Source: Planctomycetota bacterium
Lineage (GTDB): Bacteria; Planctomycetota; Planctomycetia; Gemmatales; Gemmataceae
DNA: 58,840 nt
NCBI GenBank assembly: GCA_016195405.1
Contig: JACPZP010000075.1
Location: 1 to 58,840, forward strand
Direction: 5' to 3'
In this document: positions 1-7,759 of the stretch, piece after piece
How positions within the stretch are numbered: position 1 is the first letter of the stretch
Layout of the letters: every line of letters starts with the position of its first letter
Program-made: the position numbers and the translations under genes
The notes under the pieces: model-generated
Database searches by the model: none
Told to the model about the DNA's origin: nothing
What the model saw: the letters and a program-made list of their open reading frames with translations, nothing else

Positions 1-78
1 GGGGAAAGCCAGAACCAACGAATAAAAAGGCCCGAACCTTCGCTTATTCAAGGACTAGTTTCGATGCCGGGCGCTCGC

Positions 79-1245
79 TCACTCTTCAAAAAGCACCACG
101 CTGGCCGTGAAGCCGTGGATGAAATTCTGGCCGCCGATGGGGCCCAATTCACCCTGAGCGAAGAAGCCGGCCAGCGGGATGGCGCCCTGCGCGGCCTCGA
201 TCGCCTTGGCGTCGTGATCGGGGCGGTCGAAGAGGCGGCTGCCGCGGCCGTTGCAGCTAAAGAGCAGGGCGCCGCCGACCTTGCCGGGATGCCGGCTGCC
301 GTCGAGTTGCAGGATTTCGCGCAGGTCTTCATCGGCGGTGCCGGCGTCGCGGACGTGGAATTGAACCGTCTGACCGGGGCGAACGCGTTCGGTGATCGCC
401 AGCGTGCCGGCATCGCGATCCAGGCAGATCACGTTGCGAATCAAGAAGTCGCCGCGCTGGTAAACGTCCTGGTATTCGCTCAAAGCCCGGCCCACGTGCA
501 AGCCCTGCCGCACCAAGTTCTGGTCGCGCGGCGTCAGGTTTTCCCAAAGCTTCTGAAGTTGTTCGATCGCCGGCTTGCCGCCCAGTTCGAGGATGACGTT
601 TTCCTGCGCCTTGGTGACGACGAAGGGTTTGCCGATGGGCCGGCAGCCCTGGGACACGACGCTGCGCACGCCAATCGGCCCGCGCAATAGCGCCGCCACG
701 GCGCCCTGAGGCATTGCCTCCGAGCCGATCAGCAGCGGACTCATGCCCGGCTGCCGCGCCCCGCTCGCCATGCCGCCGACCACGCCCAAGCCGGGCGAGC
801 TTTCGTTCATTTGCCTTAGAAAGTCATCCACCGGGAACGTGAAAGGATCGGCCAGAGCGATCACCAGGCTTTCGTCAGCATCCGCTTCGGCGAGTTCATC
901 CGGCCAACCAAGCAAGCTGTGGCCCTCCGACGTCTCCTCCAAGCCGAGGTGAAACGCCGTCAATTCGACGCGTTCGCGCCAGCGGCCCAGCCACAGGCAC
1001 AGCGCCGGTCCTTCCTCGACTTCGCGGCCGGTGCCGACGACCGTTTCACCCGGGCAGCCCAACAAGCAGCGCGGCGCGAAGCGCTCGATCACCTTCGCCG
1101 CGATTCGCCCGGCTTTCTTGCGATGCTGCGGCGTGAAGAAAATCAGCGCCAGATCGACGGAGCCATCCCAGTTGACGCCGCCGGCGCATTCGTCGACGGC
1201 CTTCCCGGAATCCGCTTCGATCGAAAGCGCGGAAGCAAACGGCAT
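79..1245 (-). CDS. FIST N/C-domain sensory protein
   Basis: The 388-residue product reads as a FIST-N plus FIST-C protein, a family thought to bind small ligands such as amino acids in signal-transduction proteins. Family-like features are the Gly-rich central stretch around GVVGGMASG, the QGCRPIGKPFVVT segment at the N/C boundary, and the C-terminal FSCNGRG...GFFAQGELGPIGG block, the FIST-C hallmark. No kinase or cyclase output domain is fused, so it is a stand-alone FIST. I chose the ATG at 1245 because AAAGGA lies about 8 nt upstream; an in-frame start 24 nt earlier would overlap the stop of the upstream gene. It lies 20 nt downstream of the GNAT gene on the same strand, so the two probably form an operon. 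The family call is firm; the ligand is unknown. Confidence 0.85.
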   Translation of the reverse strand: MPFASALSIEADSGKAVDECAGGVNWDGSVDLALIFFTPQHRKKAGRIAAKVIERFAPRCLLGCPGETVVGTGREVEEGPALCLWLGRWRERVELTAFHLGLEETSEGHSLLGWPDELAEADADESLVIALADPFTFPVDDFLRQMNESSPGLGVVGGMASGARQPGMSPLLIGSEAMPQGAVAALLRGPIGVRSVVSQGCRPIGKPFVVTKAQENVILELGGKPAIEQLQKLWENLTPRDQNLVRQGLHVGRALSEYQDVYQRGDFLIRNVICLDRDAGTLAITERVRPGQTVQFHVRDAGTADEDLREILQLDGSRHPGKVGGALLFSCNGRGSRLFDRPDHDAKAIEAAQGAIPLAGFFAQGELGPIGGQNFIHGFTASVVLFEE

Positions 1246-1265
1246 TGAATTATCCTTTGCCCAAA

Positions 1266-2207
1266 TCAAATCGTTTTTTCGAATACGGGAAAGCTGCCCT
1301 GCCTGCGGAAGTTGCGCTCATAGAAGTTTAGCAGCGATGGAACGTCCGACGGCGCCTGGGCGGCCAGGCAACCGACGTCGTCATATTCGCGCAGCCGGAA
1401 GGCGGCGTGGCCCATGAGGTCCATGCCAAAACCCGCCAGCGTCATCCCCGGCTTGGCGAGAAAGCTGAACAGCCCGCGAATCCGCTTGGCTTGCATTCCC
1501 TCCGTGCCGAACGCGCCCAGGCGAAAGCACGGCATGGCGGAATCCACGGCGTTGGGATCGGCATAGGTCGGCTCATAGACCGCGATGCCGAGTGCCACCA
1601 CTTGCCCGTCCTGACGCCCGCGCAGCGCATAAAGTGAATCGGCGCTGAAATAGGGATTGTGGAAAAGGTGCTTCTCCAGTTCTTGCGGGGTCTTGGCGCG
1701 TACGATTTCCGGGGCGAGGGCGAAGATCGCGGCCAGGTCGTCGACGGTTACGGGGCTGATGGTGTTGACGGCACGGGCGGACGGCGTCGGCATCTCGACC
1801 AGATCGACGACGAAATTGACCATGTCGCGAATCCGTTTAAAGCCGCGCCGCAGGAAGAACTCGTGAACGCTGGGCCAATCGTCCCGATAAGCGGCGAACA
1901 CCTTGGCGTGGCCGCGTTTCCGCATCGCCTCTATCACTGCGTTCCAGAGCGGCTCGGCGCACCGTTCATAGCCGGGCAGGCACCAGGGATGACTGATCCG
2001 GCCGTTGTTGTTGAAAGCGGCGTAGGCGACGATCTTGCCGTCTTCCTCGACGTACAGGCGCGTGCCCGAGTCGAATTCACGATCACGCACGCGGCGTTGC
2101 ACTTCCTGCACCGTCGCCGGCTTGAAGCGCGGCAAGCGGGTCGCCGCCGTGTTGTAAACGTGGGCCTGGCCCGATTCGTCGCCGGGTTTGAAGTTCCGCA
2201 GTTGCAC
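1266..2207 (-). CDS. GNAT-family N-acetyltransferase, probably two tandem GNAT folds
   Basis: The 313-residue product begins with a GNAT-like half (VQLRNFKPGDESG, then acceptor-site strands and AMRKRGHAKVFAAY...FFLRRGF, typical of the acetyl-CoA-binding helix and final strands). A second, weaker half resembles a GNAT fold (LDLVEMP...LYALRGRQDGQVVALGIAV). Acyl donor and substrate cannot be read from the sequence. A longer frame opens at 2306, but a GTG at 2207 preceded by GGGGAG at about 8 nt fits better and removes an Arg-rich leader that lies in repeat-like DNA. It is transcribed first of a probable two-gene unit with the FIST gene. Its upstream region carries the nested palindrome at 2257-2379. 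Confidence 0.75.
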   Translation of the reverse strand: MQLRNFKPGDESGQAHVYNTAATRLPRFKPATVQEVQRRVRDREFDSGTRLYVEEDGKIVAYAAFNNNGRISHPWCLPGYERCAEPLWNAVIEAMRKRGHAKVFAAYRDDWPSVHEFFLRRGFKRIRDMVNFVVDLVEMPTPSARAVNTISPVTVDDLAAIFALAPEIVRAKTPQELEKHLFHNPYFSADSLYALRGRQDGQVVALGIAVYEPTYADPNAVDSAMPCFRLGAFGTEGMQAKRIRGLFSFLAKPGMTLAGFGMDLMGHAAFRLREYDDVGCLAAQAPSDVPSLLNFYERNFRRQGSFPVFEKTI

Positions 2208-2256
2208 GGACGCATCTCCCCTACTGTTGCGAAAAGGGAGGTTCCGGAGAGGGATA

Positions 2257-2379
2257 GTAGGTCCGGCGAGCCGAGCCGGACAAACTTTACGTAGCCGAAT
2301 TCGCAAGAATTCGGGTCAGTCTGAATTCTTGCGAATTCAGCTACGAATGTACTGATCCGGCTCGGCTCGCCGGACCTAC
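2257..2379. repeat. nested palindromes: one inverted repeat inside another
   Basis: The outer arms at 2257-2280 and 2356-2379 are perfect 24-bp reverse complements (GTAGGTCCGGCGAGC...). Between them lies a second inverted repeat with arms 2290-2314 and 2321-2345, matching at all but two positions, built on GAATTCTTGCGAATTC. The inner element is related to the palindrome inside the beta-CASP gene at 17466-17528. It sits between the divergently read 5' end of the GNAT gene and the 3' end of smc, where it could also act as a terminator hairpin. Confidence 0.85.
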
Positions 2380-2455
2380 CAGAAGCCTAGCGAATAAAAG
2401 GTGGAAACGCAAGAACCGGTCGATCACGAAGTCTGTCGATCACGAAGTTAGTCGC

Positions 2456-5400
2456 TCACGATGCCTGAGCTTCGGGCTGAGCGGCTTCTTCGACCCAATC
2501 CTCGATACGGACGGCCACCTGTTTTGAGATGCCGGATTCCTGCATGGTGATGCCGTAGAGCACATCGGCAGCGGACATCGTCTTCTTCGAATGGGTGACG
2601 ATAATGAACTGCGATTGTTCCTGAAACTCGCGCAGCACGTCGCAATAACGGCCGATGTTCGCCTCGTCGAGGGCGGCATCGACCTCGTCCAGAATGCAGA
2701 ACGGGCTCGGCTTGCTGCGGAAGATGGCTAAGAGCAAGGCGACAGCCGTGAGCGTCTTCTCGCCGCCGGACATGAGCGAGATGCTCCGCAATTCCTTGCC
2801 GGGCGGGCGGGCGATAATCTCGATGCCGGATTCGAGAACGTCGATTTCGTCTTCGAGCACGATGTCCGCCATGCCGCCGCCAAAGAGCTTGCGGAACAGC
2901 TCTTGGAAGTGGCCACGGATCGAGGCGAAGCTGTCCTGAAACAAGCGGCGGCTGTCGTCGTTGATCTTGGCGATGACTTCTTCGAGCGATTTCTTGGCGT
3001 TGGTCAAGTCGTCGAATTGAGCTTGCAGGGATGTCGCCCGGCCTTCGAGTTCTTGAAGCTCTTGCAACGCCTCCATGTTGACATTGCCCAGCCGGCTTAG
3101 CTTGCGGCGCAACTCCGCGATTTCCTCGTTGGCGGCGCTAACATCCAAGCCCACACGCGAGTCTTCGAGCGTGCGGGGTTCCGTTGAATCGGGCACCACT
3201 TCACCCCGCAGGCTCGAAGACTCGCCTGCGGGCTTGGAGTGGTTTTGGTAGAGCTCCGCGAGTTCGACTTGGTAGTCTTCGCGCAAGCGCTCCACCAACG
3301 CATCGCGCTGATGGCGCAAATTCGCCGCCTCCAACTCGCGCTGGTGGAATTGTTCTTGTTGCGCGCGCCATTCGCAGCGCACCGCCTGGGCTTGCTGGGC
3401 CAGGCGAGCGCGCTCCTGCCGCTTTTGATCGCGCTGGCCGATGAGCATGGCGATTCCTGCCTGGGCGGTCTCCTTGTCGAGAGCCGCTTGTGCCAAGCCG
3501 GCCGAGGCGCGAAGCATCGTGAGCCGGCTATCGGTGAGGCGCTGCTGCGAGTTTGCGAGCGCTGCTTCATCCTGCGCTTGCTCCAACCGCCTTTGTTTAA
3601 GGTCGCCTTCCAACTGGCGATGTTGCGCTTCGAGGGCCATCAGGCGTTCCTCGACCTTTGCCAGAGCGACCTGCGCCTGCGTGCACGTCTGCTGCTTCAG
3701 CTGCCGCTCCTGTTCACGGTCGCGAATCTCCGCCTCCGACCGGTGGAGCCGTTCATGCAAGACGCGAACCTGGTTTTCCGCTGCCGCCGATTGCGTCTGG
3801 GCTTCCGTGAGCGATGCCTCCAACCCGGCGACCTCGTCGTCGAGCCGCACTAGCTCGTCGCGGTTCACTTCGACTTCCTCGTGCAGGCCCTGCCGACGAT
3901 CGCGGTGATTCTCCACGCGCGCGTGCAGATCGGCCGCCTGCTCCGTCAGGACGTCGATTTCCTCCTGGCCTTCGCGCGCCAGCACATCCAGGCCTTCCAG
4001 GCGTTCGCGCAGCGTAATCAGCTCACGGTCCGCTTCCACGACCTGATAATCCAGGCGCGTCACCTGCTCCCGCAATTCATTCAACTCGCTCTTGCGCGAC
4101 AGGATTCCCGCTTCGGCGTGAAACTCGCCGATAGTCAGCGTGCCATTCGCGTCCAGCAGCTCGCCCTGCAAGGTAATGAAGCGAAAACCCGGAACTTGCG
4201 GGGCGATGGCGCGGGCCGACGCCAAATCGCCGACGATCAAAGTCCGGCCTAGCAACATTCGGGGCAGGTCGGCCAATTCGGGATGATCGCAGGAGACAAG
4301 CTGCTCCGCGGGCGCTACCAGGCCAAGGTGGTCTCTCCCCGGCTCGCCGGCCGCCGCTTCGTGGAGTCGATTGAGCGGCGAGAATTCAACGAGTTCCGTG
4401 TTCTTGAGATCTTGCAGCGCGTGATCGTCGTCCTCAGGTTTCGTCGCCGACGTGAGCGGCAGGAAGCTGACGCGCCCTGCGAACGGCTGTGTGCGGCTCG
4501 CCAAGGCTTGATGGAAACCAGAAAAGTCGCGGACAATGAAGCGTTGGGCCCAGTCGCCGAGAGCCAGGTCGATGAGCGGCGCATATTCGCGTTTCACCGT
4601 GAGAAAATCGCCGATCATGCCGAGCACGCTGGACCACGGGCCTGGTTCGGTCTGCTCGATCAGCGCGAACATTTCACGCACGCCGGCGCCGAGACCCTCG
4701 TGGCTCTTGATCAAGCCTTCTAGCACCTCGACTCTGCTGGCGACGCCGCTGCGCTCTTGGCGCAGACGGGAAATGTTTTCAACGGTGCGATCGCGTGTCT
4801 GCAAGGTTTGTTCGCGCTCGCGGCGATGTTCCGACAGACTCTGGCGGGCGCTGCCGAGCTTCGCTTGCAGATTTTGATCCGCGTCAACCAACTCCCGAAG
4901 CTCCACGTCGATATGGGCCAGATTCTCGGCGGCCTGGGTGGACTTGTATCGCAGCCGGTCGCGCTCGCGGCGGAGATTGTCGACCTGGGCTTTGCTGGCA
5001 ACCGCCTCGTTCTGCAAATGCGCCGCTCGGCGCATCTGCTCGAAATGTTCAGCCTGGTCTGCGGCGACCTGGCGATGCAATTCCGAGAGCCGATCGATGG
5101 TCGCGTTCAGCTCGCTCTCCTGTTGAGCCGCGTTCTGCCGCTGACCCTCGACCTGCGACTGCGCGGCGGTGTAATCGGCGTGAGCGCGGGCCGCGGCCTC
5201 GACGAGCGCCGTCAGCCGTTGCGTCAGCTCCAGCAATCGGCGGCGCGTGCGGTCGATCTCGGCCTCCAAGTCGGCCGACAGGGATCCCTCGTGGACCAGC
5301 GTGGTTTCGCCCGTCTTGATCTCCTGCATGATGCGGGCCAAGTCGGCTTCGCGATCGCGCAGATTGTCTTCCAAGTCGGCGAGGAGCATTTCCAGGCGCT

Positions 5401-6205
5401 CGGCTTCCGCCTCGCAAGCGCCGGCGCGGGCCGCCTGTTGGTCCAACTCGATGCGCAGGGCGTCGAGCGCGGTCGTTTCGGTTTCGAGCCGGCTCGTGAG
5501 TTGGCCATACTCCTCAAGCCCGAGCGCGAGCCGCAGCTCTTTCAGGCGCGTCGAATGCTCCTGGTAGCGCTGCGCCTTTGCCGCTTGCAACTTCACGCTG
5601 CGAAGCTGCTTCTCGACCTCGTCGATGATGTCCTTGACCCGGCTCAGGTTTTGATCGACACGCTCGAGCTTGCGCTGGGTCTCAATCTTCTTCGCCTTGA
5701 AGCGGCTGATGCCGGCCGCCTCTTCGAAGATGGTGCGGCGTTCCTTGGTCGAGGCCTGCAGGAGCACGTCAACCTTGCCCTGCTCGATAATGCAGTAAGC
5801 ATCGTGGCCGGCGCCGGAGCCAAGAAAGAGCTCCTTGATGTCGCGCAACCGGCAGGGTTGGCCGTTGATGAGATATTCGCCTTCGCTGGAGCGGTAAACG
5901 CGGCGGGTGACTTGCACTTCCTCGGCGTCGGTGGCCAGGCGGCGGCCGAGATTGTCGAAGGTCATCGTGACCTCGGCCAACCCCAACGAGCGCCGTGTGG
6001 TGGAGCCGTTGAAAATGACGTCGGCCATCTCGCCGCCGCGCAGGCTCTTGGCGGATTGCTCGCCTAAAATCCACCGCACGGCGTCGACGATGTTGCTCTT
6101 GCCGGAGCCGTTGGGCCCTACGATGCCGGTGATGCCGTCGCCGAAGTCAAAGATCGTCTTGTCGGCGAAGGACTTGAAGCCGACGAGTTCGAGCCGTTTC
6201 AGCAT
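2456..6205 (-). CDS. smc: chromosome segregation ATPase SMC
   Basis: This 1249-residue protein is a full-length bacterial SMC, the ATP-driven loop-forming subunit of condensin. The N-terminal head has Walker [10 protein letters not shown] at residues 30-38. Two long coiled coils flank a hinge around [10 protein letters not shown]. The C-terminal head carries the ABC signature LMSGGEKTL near residue 1144 and Walker [12 protein letters not shown] near 1170, with a following THSKKTM switch. The start at 6205 has GGAGG 4-5 nt upstream; a start 24 nt earlier adds MCGNLGGC and is less likely. Just before the conserved LGNVNMEAL segment, residues about 990-1001 read [11 protein letters not shown] and are encoded by a palindromic repeat (3204-3237) that occurs elsewhere in this window as intergenic DNA. 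The kleisin ScpA and ScpB are not nearby. Confidence 0.97.
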   Translation of the reverse strand: MLKRLELVGFKSFADKTIFDFGDGITGIVGPNGSGKSNIVDAVRWILGEQSAKSLRGGEMADVIFNGSTTRRSLGLAEVTMTFDNLGRRLATDAEEVQVTRRVYRSSEGEYLINGQPCRLRDIKELFLGSGAGHDAYCIIEQGKVDVLLQASTKERRTIFEEAAGISRFKAKKIETQRKLERVDQNLSRVKDIIDEVEKQLRSVKLQAAKAQRYQEHSTRLKELRLALGLEEYGQLTSRLETETTALDALRIELDQQAARAGACEAEAERLEMLLADLEDNLRDREADLARIMQEIKTGETTLVHEGSLSADLEAEIDRTRRRLLELTQRLTALVEAAARAHADYTAAQSQVEGQRQNAAQQESELNATIDRLSELHRQVAADQAEHFEQMRRAAHLQNEAVASKAQVDNLRRERDRLRYKSTQAAENLAHIDVELRELVDADQNLQAKLGSARQSLSEHRREREQTLQTRDRTVENISRLRQERSGVASRVEVLEGLIKSHEGLGAGVREMFALIEQTEPGPWSSVLGMIGDFLTVKREYAPLIDLALGDWAQRFIVRDFSGFHQALASRTQPFAGRVSFLPLTSATKPEDDDHALQDLKNTELVEFSPLNRLHEAAAGEPGRDHLGLVAPAEQLVSCDHPELADLPRMLLGRTLIVGDLASARAIAPQVPGFRFITLQGELLDANGTLTIGEFHAEAGILSRKSELNELREQVTRLDYQVVEADRELITLRERLEGLDVLAREGQEEIDVLTEQAADLHARVENHRDRRQGLHEEVEVNRDELVRLDDEVAGLEASLTEAQTQSAAAENQVRVLHERLHRSEAEIRDREQERQLKQQTCTQAQVALAKVEERLMALEAQHRQLEGDLKQRRLEQAQDEAALANSQQRLTDSRLTMLRASAGLAQAALDKETAQAGIAMLIGQRDQKRQERARLAQQAQAVRCEWRAQQEQFHQRELEAANLRHQRDALVERLREDYQVELAELYQNHSKPAGESSSLRGEVVPDSTEPRTLEDSRVGLDVSAANEEIAELRRKLSRLGNVNMEALQELQELEGRATSLQAQFDDLTNAKKSLEEVIAKINDDSRRLFQDSFASIRGHFQELFRKLFGGGMADIVLEDEIDVLESGIEIIARPPGKELRSISLMSGGEKTLTAVALLLAIFRSKPSPFCILDEVDAALDEANIGRYCDVLREFQEQSQFIIVTHSKKTMSAADVLYGITMQESGISKQVAVRIEDWVEEAAQPEAQAS
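3204..3237. repeat. palindromic repeat copy A1, inside smc reading frame
   Basis: This 34-nt stretch has 9-bp arms CCCGCAGGC / GCCTGCGGG around a 10-nt loop and is followed by GCTTGG-type sequence. It is identical over all 34 nt to 42600-42633, which is intergenic, and matches 34443-34476 with 4 mismatches. Read on the minus strand in smc frame it encodes [11 protein letters not shown]. In smc the flanks ACCACT and AGTGGT extend the dyad by a separated 6 bp. Confidence 0.9.
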
Positions 6206-6543
6206 GCAGCCTCCGAGGTTGCCACACACGTCAGAATAGCAAAGGGGCGCGGATTAGCCAAAAGGGGCAACCGAAAAACGACCGGCGCGCGGGTGACAAG
6301 CTAAAGATGCACTTTCTCAACATCGGCGGGTGAATTCCTCGGAATTCACCGGAATCGATTTGGGTTTTTTCCCCTTCTGGATCGGCCGCACTTCAGTGAT
6401 GGGCAGCGCCCACCTTCGCCCAGCCCTGGGTTTTCGCGAAACTCGCCACCTCAGCGAGAAGTATAGTGACGGGAAAACATGCGGAAGCTAGCGGGGATCC
6501 ATCCCAGAGTGGATGAAATCCTAACCGTGGGAAAGGAAACGCC
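6206..6543. other. intergenic region between smc and a truncated peptidase remnant
   Basis: No credible gene is seen. A perfect 10-bp inverted repeat, GGTGAATTCC-TC-GGAATTCACC, lies near 6329-6350, followed about 12 nt later by a T-rich run (TTTTTTCCCC), so it may act as a plus-strand terminator or another small palindromic repeat. The segment presumably also carries the divergent promoters of smc and the small gene at 6544, but I see no convincing -35/-10 pair. Confidence 0.5.
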
Positions 6544-6879
6544 ATGCCGTTCAACACCGGGATCCTGGCGGCGGGAATGTTGGCGACCATCCTCGGCGGT
6601 TTGGGAAGCGCGCAAACAGGCGACAAGAAAGAGCCGGTGTCGAAGCTCACCACGGAAGAGTGGCGGCAGGATCTGCAACACTTCGTGAGCGAGCTGCCCA
6701 AACGGCATGCCAACGCGTTTCACCATATCTCGAAGGAGCGCTTCGAGGCCGAGGTCGCGGAACTCAAGCGCCGGCTCGACGGCATGGACGCTGATGAAGC
6801 TTATGTCGGCTTGTGGAGCGAGTACAAAGCGGGACGGGATCCTGTATTGGAGTGGGTGCTGAAGTATGAAGCCAAGTAG
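6544..6879 (+). pseudogene. truncated S41 (C-terminal processing) peptidase-like remnant
   Basis: The 111-residue product starts with a signal-peptide-like segment (GILAAGMLATILGGLGSAQ) and continues with LTTEEWRQDLQHFVSELPKR, HANAFHHIS and EAEVAELKRRL. That resembles the N-terminal cap of secreted S41-family peptidase-like proteins (W..DL......L...H.NAFH..S...F...V..L). The homology appears to stop after DADEAYVGL, where full-length members continue for 300 or more residues through the catalytic domain; here a short unrelated tail precedes the stop. AAAGGA lies about 9 nt before the ATG, so it may still be translated. I infer a deletion remnant; a short stand-alone secreted protein is the alternative. 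It converges on queC with a 14-nt gap. Confidence 0.5.
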
Positions 6880-6893
6880 CGCAGACTTGCATA

Positions 6894-7583
6894 TCACAGG
6901 GCGCGGCGTGGATCGGTGATGCCGGCCTCTTCAAATCCTCTCTGCCGCAACAAGCACGAATCACATCGGTCGCATGCATTCCCTTCAGGAGTCGGATCGT
7001 AGCATGACGTCGTGAGTGCGTAGTCGACGCCGAGGTCCAGGCCGCGGCGGATGATTTGGGCTTTCGTCATGTGGATCAGCGGCGTGTGAATGGTGAGGCG
7101 ATGCTTCTCTTCGACGGCGGCTTTGGTGGCGAGGCTGGCCATGCGCGTGAACGCTTCGATGTACTCGGGACGGCAATCGGGGTAGCCGGAGTAGTCGAGC
7201 GCGTTGACGCCTAGGAAAATGTCGCCCGAACCGAGCACTTCCGCCCAAGCGAGGGCAAACGACAGGAAGATTGTGTTCCGCGCGGGTACGTAGGTGATGG
7301 GAATCTCCGCGGACATCGTTTCGATCGAGCGATCTTTCGGCACCGGCAGATCGCTGGTGAGCGCGGAGCCGCCGAATTGACGCAGATCGATGGGTAGAAT
7401 CACGTGTCGGGAGACGCCGAAGCGGTGGGCGATTTCCTTGGCGGCGTCGATTTCCACGTGATGGCGTTGGCCATAGAGGAACGAAAGGGCGTAGGTCTCA
7501 AAGCTTTCGTAGCGAGCGACGGCCAACGTTGTGGCGGAATCGAGGCCGCCGCTAAGCAGAATGACGGCTTTTTTAGCGGACAT
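6894..7583 (-). CDS. queC: 7-cyano-7-deazaguanine synthase QueC
   Basis: This 229-residue enzyme converts 7-carboxy-7-deazaguanine to preQ0 with ATP and ammonia in queuosine/archaeosine-type deazaguanine biosynthesis. The PP-loop SGGLDSA is at residues 11-17. A zinc site is formed by Cys194, Cys204, Cys207 and Cys210 ([17 protein letters not shown]). The substrate-binding segments [11 protein letters not shown] and [17 protein letters not shown] are intact and the length is typical. GAGGA lies about 11 nt before the ATG. No other que gene is in the window, so the pathway is scattered. The gene is divergent from the glucan phosphorylase across about 175 nt that includes an AT-rich AATTG-rich tract at 7611-7665. 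Confidence 0.97.
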   Translation of the reverse strand: MSAKKAVILLSGGLDSATTLAVARYESFETYALSFLYGQRHHVEIDAAKEIAHRFGVSRHVILPIDLRQFGGSALTSDLPVPKDRSIETMSAEIPITYVPARNTIFLSFALAWAEVLGSGDIFLGVNALDYSGYPDCRPEYIEAFTRMASLATKAAVEEKHRLTIHTPLIHMTKAQIIRRGLDLGVDYALTTSCYDPTPEGNACDRCDSCLLRQRGFEEAGITDPRRAL

Positions 7584-7759
7584 TTGCGGGTTTCCTCGAT
7601 TGCGCGGCTGACAATTTGCAATTGGTAATTGCTAATGGTCAATTTTCAATTTCCCATATCCTCGCTTGCGCTTCAGGCTTAATGCATGATTGCCAAAGGT
7701 GGCGTGGAAAGTATCCTACCATATAGCTACGCGTATCGTCTCGTTCCAAGGGTAAGGAC

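Noticed and set aside
4757..6067. A 436-codon plus-strand frame opposite smc
   Set aside because: It is the antisense of the SMC coiled-coil coding region, with no motif and no ribosome site; high GC keeps the frame open.
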